From the NCBI GenBank assembly GCA_001873675.1, contig MNZP01000164.1, forward strand, positions 1 to 9,749: a DNA stretch of 9,749 nucleotides, written 5' to 3'. Numbering within the stretch: position 1 is the stretch's first letter; the number at the start of each line of letters is the position of its first letter. This document shows positions 5,996 to 9,749 of this stretch, piece after piece. This stretch comes from Syntrophaceae bacterium CG2_30_49_12 (GTDB lineage: Bacteria; Desulfobacterota; Syntrophia; Syntrophales; CG2-30-49-12). A program made the translations under genes and the position numbers. Under the pieces are notes generated by a model. That model saw only the letters and a list, made by a program, of their open reading frames with translations, had not been told where the DNA came from and did no database searches.

Positions 5996-6697
5996 TTGAG
6001 AAATAATATTTTTGTTATCGGAACCGATACCGGGGTGGGAAAGACCGTACTATCCCTTTTACTGGTACAGTTTTTCTATGCAAAAGGTTATTCCCCTTTT
6101 TACCTCAAGCCCATCCAGACCGGGTGCAAAAATCCCTCGGATGTCAACAGCGATGCCGGCTTTATTTACAGGTATGTACGGCCTTTAAGAGGGAAAGACC
6201 CTGCCGAATCTGTCATTTACTGTTTTGAGAATCCCAAGGCGCCTTGGTTTGCCGCTCAGGACGAGGGAAGAAAGATAGATGTCAGGGTAATAAGGAAAGT
6301 TGTGGAAGAAAGGAGTTTGCTTTATTTTCCCGTGGTTCTGGAGGCGGCAGGAGGCTTGCTTGTGCCGGTCAGCGAAAAAATATTGATGGTAGATATAATC
6401 AGGATAACGGGTGCCAGACCGATTATTGCTGCCCGGCCCGGATTGGGGACGATCAATCATACCCTCCTTACCATCGAGGCTTTGAGGAAAAGACGAATAA
6501 GTCCGGCAGGTATTGTTTTCATCGCCTCCGCACAAGGGGACACATCGGAAGAGCCGGTTATGATACATGAAAATATGGAGGCTATCGAGAAGTTCTCCGG
6601 AATAAAAGTCGCGGGATTGATCGGCAAAATTAAGGATTTTTCAAATCCCGATCAGAGTTGTTATCAGCCCCTCGAGAGAATACCCGGTATTTTTTAA
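5996..6697 (+). CDS. bioD: Dethiobiotin synthetase (ATP-dependent)
   Basis: Catalyses ATP- and CO2-dependent ureido ring closure of 7,8-diaminopelargonate to dethiobiotin, the penultimate step of biotin synthesis, in the cytoplasm. At 233 aa it is normal length. The P-loop is GTDTGVGKT at 9-17 (Lys16), KPIQTG is at 38-43 (Lys38), and NSDA at 51-54 gives the Mg-binding Asp53. The second nucleotide/Mg motif is LEAAGGLLVP (Glu116), where most relatives have EGAGG. GLGTINHTLLT (149-159) is typical of the family. The adenine-contacting Asn-Asp expected after the GIV strand at about 172-174 is replaced by FIASAQ, so nucleotide selectivity may differ. The TTG at 5996 is the only ATG, GTG or TTG start in frame between an upstream stop (5981-5983) and the P-loop, and it lies within the tandem array with no Shine-Dalgarno. 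No other biotin gene is nearby. The gene is followed after 2 nt by an ABC exporter gene. Confidence 0.9.
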   Translation: MRNNIFVIGTDTGVGKTVLSLLLVQFFYAKGYSPFYLKPIQTGCKNPSDVNSDAGFIYRYVRPLRGKDPAESVIYCFENPKAPWFAAQDEGRKIDVRVIRKVVEERSLLYFPVVLEAAGGLLVPVSEKILMVDIIRITGARPIIAARPGLGTINHTLLTIEALRKRRISPAGIVFIASAQGDTSEEPVMIHENMEAIEKFSGIKVAGLIGKIKDFSNPDQSCYQPLERIPGIF

Positions 6698-6699
6698 TT

Positions 6700-7611
6700 G
6701 TGGAACCTATTGTTGAAGCGATACATTTAAAGAAGAGATTTGGTAACCTGGTGGCCGTTGATGATGTTTCTTTTGAGGTGTTTCCGGGAGAATGCTTCGG
6801 GATACTGGGACCTAACGGGGCAGGAAAGACATCCACCATCCGCATGATCTATGGCTTCTCGCCAATGACGGACGGCAGCCTTAAGGTTTTCGGCCTCGAC
6901 ATCTCACAGAATATGCGCGCCGGTAAAGCCCGTATCGGTGTCTGTCAGCAGGAAAACAACCTTGATCCTGACCTTACCGTACTGCAAAACCTGGAAGTTT
7001 TTGCCCGCTACTTTGATATTCCTCTTAGGGAGGCCCATGAGAGGGCTCGGAGTCTCCTCCAGTTTATGGCCCTCGACCACCGCCGGGAAACCAAGGCTAT
7101 AGAACTGTCAGGAGGGATGATGCGGCGGTTGGTTCTGGCCCGGGCGCTCATCAATAATCCTGAACTCTTGATCCTCGATGAACCCACTACCGGCCTGGAT
7201 CCCCAATCACGTCACCAGGTCTGGGAGAGTCTCGAACAGTTAAGAGCTGATGGTCTCACGATCCTCCTGACCACCCATTATATGGACGAGGCGTCCCGGC
7301 TATGTGATCGGCTGTTGATCATGGATGGGGGCCATATCCTGGTACAGGGGAAGCCTTCTGACCTTATCCAGGAATACATTGGTCATGGAATTATTGAGGT
7401 TAATGAACCGACCCCGACTCTGCGTTCGTATCTTCAAACCCTGAATCTGCAGTACGAGGACACAGGGCATCGTCTGATCATTTACTCTGAAGGCAGCGGC
7501 AGCCTGTACCAAGAAATAAGAAACAACTACTGCAAGGGAGGGTGTCTCATGCGTATGGCAACTCTCGAGGATGTCTTCTTAAAATTGACCGGAAGAGAAC
7601 TTAAGGAATGA
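6700..7611 (+). CDS. ABC transporter ATPase, NodI/DrrA-like
   Basis: Energises the ABC-2 permease encoded next to it, as a cytoplasmic subunit of an exporter. Using GTG 6700 as residue 1 (303 aa), Walker A is GPNGAGKT at 37-44, followed by the Q-loop in CQQENNLDPDLTV, the signature LSGGM at 136-140, Walker B ending in Asp160/Glu161 (LLILDEPT), and the H-loop His193 in TTHYMDEA. All are intact. The region from about 235 is the C-terminal regulatory extension of DrrA/NodI-type proteins. The block IRMIYGFSPMTDGSLKVFGLD and the downstream ENNLDPDLTVLQNLEVFARYF strongly resemble NodI, which exports lipo-chitooligosaccharides in rhizobia. Outside rhizobia the substrate of such pairs is unknown, so nodulation is not implied. 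A longer start (TTG 6658) would overlap bioD by 40 nt; 6700 leaves a 2-nt gap and begins just before the conserved core, but neither has a good Shine-Dalgarno. Confidence 0.92.
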   Translation: MEPIVEAIHLKKRFGNLVAVDDVSFEVFPGECFGILGPNGAGKTSTIRMIYGFSPMTDGSLKVFGLDISQNMRAGKARIGVCQQENNLDPDLTVLQNLEVFARYFDIPLREAHERARSLLQFMALDHRRETKAIELSGGMMRRLVLARALINNPELLILDEPTTGLDPQSRHQVWESLEQLRADGLTILLTTHYMDEASRLCDRLLIMDGGHILVQGKPSDLIQEYIGHGIIEVNEPTPTLRSYLQTLNLQYEDTGHRLIIYSEGSGSLYQEIRNNYCKGGCLMRMATLEDVFLKLTGRELKE

Positions 7612-8399
7612 AGAAGCTGATTTTGACAGGGATTTCAAGACGTTTCATACGGGTATGGCAGAGGAACTTCACCGTCTATCGTCAGAACTGGAAGATCAGT
7701 TTTATTACCCCCATGCTGGAACCGCTTTTCTATCTCCTTGCCTTTGGGGTCGGCTTGAGCATGTTGGTGGGGAAGATACATTTTCAGGGCTACGAAATTT
7801 CCTATCCCCGTTTTATTGCTCCCGCATTGATTGCCATCAACATCATGAATACCGCCTTCTTTGAGAACACCTACAGTTCATTTGTGCGCATGTACTATCA
7901 AAAAACGTTCGATGCCATGATGGCAACTCCGCTGACCCTGGAAGAGATTATTACCGGAGAGATCATCTGGGGGGCCACCAAGGCTGTTATCGCCACCGCC
8001 ATCATGCTCCTCGTAATCAGTTTATTCGGTCTTATCCGTTATCCCCATGGTCTCCTCGTCATTCCGCTGGCCTTCATCGGTGGGATTGCCTTTGGCTCCA
8101 TCGGCATGTTCTTTACCGGCATTGTTCCACGGATCGAACAATTCAACTTGCCGGTATTTCTCTTCATTACACCCATGTTTCTCTTTTCCGGGACATTTTT
8201 CCCCATAAAGAATCTCCCCTTCTGGGCCCAGCATCTGGCCGTTTTCCTTCCCCTGACGCATCTTGTCAGAATGACCAGGTCCTTCAGCTTAGGGTTGCTC
8301 AATATGGAGATGTTGTGGGGGTTCGGCTATTTTGTAATCGTTTCTCTTATCTTCTTCCCTCTGGCAATTAACAGGATGCGCCGGCGACTAATTAAATGA
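7608..8399 (+). CDS. ABC-2 type permease, NodJ-like
   Basis: Inner-membrane subunit that, as a dimer with the preceding ATPase, probably exports a lipid-linked or hydrophobic compound. The 263-aa protein has six likely membrane segments at about 32-54, 69-86, 117-143, 148-172, 181-200 and 235-255, the ABC-2 topology. The N-terminal RRFIRVWQRNFTVYRQNWKI (11-30) is an amphipathic, basic lead-in found in NodJ relatives, and FLFSGTFFPIKNLP (191-204) is the ABC-2 signature in the fifth segment region. A very basic tail (RMRRR) follows the last helix, fitting a cytoplasmic C-terminus. Its ATG overlaps the ATPase stop as ATGA, implying translational coupling and fixed stoichiometry. The family is clear; the cargo is not. 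Confidence 0.92.
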   Translation: MKKLILTGISRRFIRVWQRNFTVYRQNWKISFITPMLEPLFYLLAFGVGLSMLVGKIHFQGYEISYPRFIAPALIAINIMNTAFFENTYSSFVRMYYQKTFDAMMATPLTLEEIITGEIIWGATKAVIATAIMLLVISLFGLIRYPHGLLVIPLAFIGGIAFGSIGMFFTGIVPRIEQFNLPVFLFITPMFLFSGTFFPIKNLPFWAQHLAVFLPLTHLVRMTRSFSLGLLNMEMLWGFGYFVIVSLIFFPLAINRMRRRLIK

Positions 8400-8451
8400 C
8401 AGTCTGTGGGGAAGAATGATCGGTAAAAGCCCATCTCCTGTATCCAGAACT
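8400..8451. other. Short convergent intergenic gap without a visible terminator
   Basis: Only 52 nt separate the ends of the converging permease and aminotransferase genes. I see no GC-rich hairpin followed by T or preceded by A runs on either strand. Transcription from the two sides may overlap here or end by Rho. Confidence 0.5.
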
Positions 8452-9749
8452 CTATTTTGAAGAATCTATGTACTGAACAATTTTTTCCGCAACTGTTTTC
8501 ACAACAGATTCAAACTTCTTTTCATCTTTCTCCAGCAGGGTCATCCTGAAACCGGGCATGGATGTAAGAAAAGAAGTCAGGGGTATGACGCAGATACCCG
8601 TGGAACCTAAGAGATAATAGACAAAACGCTTATCATACAGGATATTTTCACCCACCAGCTTTTCGACATATTGTTTAATATTGGGAAGTTCTATCGGCAG
8701 TGTCTGACTGTTGTCTAAGACCGCTTCGTTGAAGACCGCTGTCATGTAAAAGGCGCCGTTGCTCCTGTTAACAATGATATAAGGCACATCCTTGAGAATA
8801 TTAAAGGCAGTGTTGGAAAGCCTTTCATAATGGCGGACACGTTCATCCAGATAATTCCGATACTCCGGATGGGTGAAGATCTTGGGGATCGCAATCTGTG
8901 GCAGTGTTGTGGAGCAAACCTCCGACATCTTCTGATTCAAAATGGCATCAATGTAACGGGCAAATACCTCATCCTTATCGGCATTATACACTTCCATCCA
9001 CCCGCATCGGGCGCCGGGCCAGGGGAATTCCTTGGAAATCCCCTTCATGCTGATACCGGGCACATCTTCGATGATGTCTGAAAGGGGGACAGTTTTCTTC
9101 CCATTATATACGATATGTTGGTATGTTTCGTCGAAAACAAGGAAGAGGTCATATTTCCTGGCAATTTCCACAATCTGCCTGAGGATATCTTCTGGATAGA
9201 CAAACCCCGTGGGATTGTCGGGATTGATGACCAGAATACCGACGATTGCCCTATGGCTTCTCACCTTCCGCTCCAGTTCACCAACATCCGGGCACCAATT
9301 GTTGTATGGGTTCATCCGGTAGGTATTGGGAGGAAAAGAGGCGTGGAGCACTTCCGCCAGTAAATGGGTCGAATAGGTCGGCTCCGGCATAATGATCCGT
9401 GCATCCACCCGGATGGAACTATATGCACGGGCAATTGCATCACCGAGACCGTTGAAAAAAATGATGTCTTCAGCGGTTATCTGGACCTTACCCCTTTTGT
9501 TGACACGTTCCACAAGAAACTCCCGGGTTTCTTGTATTCCTTTGGTGGGGGAATAGGCATAGGAAAAATCATCGTTCCTTAAGATATCGGACAGGGTTTC
9601 TTTCATCCATTCAGGGATTTTCTCTCCTTTCTGTATCGGATCGCCAATATTTTCCCAGTTAACTTCCACCCCGTATTCTTTCAGCCTGTCGGCCACGGAG
9701 ACAATATTGCGTATCTCATAAACGAGTCCACTACCGGTTTTTGCAATGT
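8452..9749 (-). CDS. PLP-dependent class I/II aminotransferase, 5' end cut by window edge
   Basis: Fold-type I PLP aminotransferase of the aspartate/alanine/tyrosine aminotransferase group, transferring an amino group from an L-amino acid to a 2-oxo acid in the cytoplasm. The frame is open to the window edge: 17 more in-frame codons (ending GLVYEIRNIVS) precede the GTG at 9696, and they read as normal family sequence. The true start is therefore outside, and GTG 9696 is probably internal. Counting from that GTG (414 aa), the cofactor motifs are INPDNPTG (157-164, Asn161), Asp189 and Tyr192 in FDETYQ, Schiff-base Lys222 in ISKEF, Arg230 in GARCGW, and the substrate-carboxylate Arg384 in PGFRMTLL. 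The N-terminal WENIGDP block with its Gly-Asp-Pro is another family hallmark. All catalytic residues are intact. Sequence alone does not fix the amino acid substrate. It converges on the ABC operon and belongs to a separate transcription unit. Confidence 0.92.
   Translation of the reverse strand, partial: IAKTGSGLVYEIRNIVSVADRLKEYGVEVNWENIGDPIQKGEKIPEWMKETLSDILRNDDFSYAYSPTKGIQETREFLVERVNKRGKVQITAEDIIFFNGLGDAIARAYSSIRVDARIIMPEPTYSTHLLAEVLHASFPPNTYRMNPYNNWCPDVGELERKVRSHRAIVGILVINPDNPTGFVYPEDILRQIVEIARKYDLFLVFDETYQHIVYNGKKTVPLSDIIEDVPGISMKGISKEFPWPGARCGWMEVYNADKDEVFARYIDAILNQKMSEVCSTTLPQIAIPKIFTHPEYRNYLDERVRHYERLSNTAFNILKDVPYIIVNRSNGAFYMTAVFNEAVLDNSQTLPIELPNIKQYVEKLVGENILYDKRFVYYLLGSTGICVIPLTSFLTSMPGFRMTLLEKDEKKFESVVKTVAEKIVQYIDSSK

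Noticed and set aside
6700..8399. ABC pair as a nodulation system
   Set aside because: Only NodI/NodJ similarity is present. There is no nodABC, no nod-box and no rhizobial context; such exporters are widespread.

Overview
The window looks like a stretch of chromosome from a Gram-negative bacterium of roughly 50% GC. It carries a lipid-anchored SPOR/NlpC cell-wall hydrolase, a dTDP-sugar gene, a B12-dependent acyl-CoA mutase large subunit without its cobalamin domain, and AT-rich intergenic repeats. Together these suggest an anaerobic Desulfobacterota/Syntrophales-like organism. That placement is inference from gene content; no rRNA or other phylogenetic marker is present.

Layout. Positions 1-226 are non-coding and hold one copy of a dispersed ~40-nt repeat. 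Next come a SPOR-NlpC/P60 lipoprotein (227-1006) and a non-coding gap (1007-1193) with two more copies of the repeat facing each other around a candidate promoter. A tight plus-strand run follows: dTDP-glucose 4,6-dehydratase (1194-2261), MidA-type methyltransferase (2265-3440), acyl-CoA/methylmalonyl-CoA mutase large subunit (3425-5095) and a metallo-beta-lactamase-fold hydrolase (5131-5898). Gaps are at most 35 nt and one pair overlaps, so they are probably co-transcribed. A 97-nt gap then holds an inverted repeat and an 8-nt tandem array that runs into the start codon of a dethiobiotin synthetase (5996-6697). Directly behind it lie a NodI-like ABC ATPase (6700-7611) and a NodJ-like ABC-2 permease (7608-8399), which overlap by 4 nt. 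A convergent minus-strand PLP aminotransferase (8452 to beyond 9749) closes the window and is cut at its 5' end by the window edge.

Functionally this is a mixed housekeeping/accessory neighbourhood rather than one pathway. The ABC pair forms a complete exporter core, and the mutase needs a separate small B12 subunit that is not here. Rather than a clearly new multi-gene system, I see several local oddities: the repeat architecture, a bioD start codon made from a repeat unit, a bioD lacking the usual adenine-binding Asn, and a mutase with an altered coenzyme-pocket motif.
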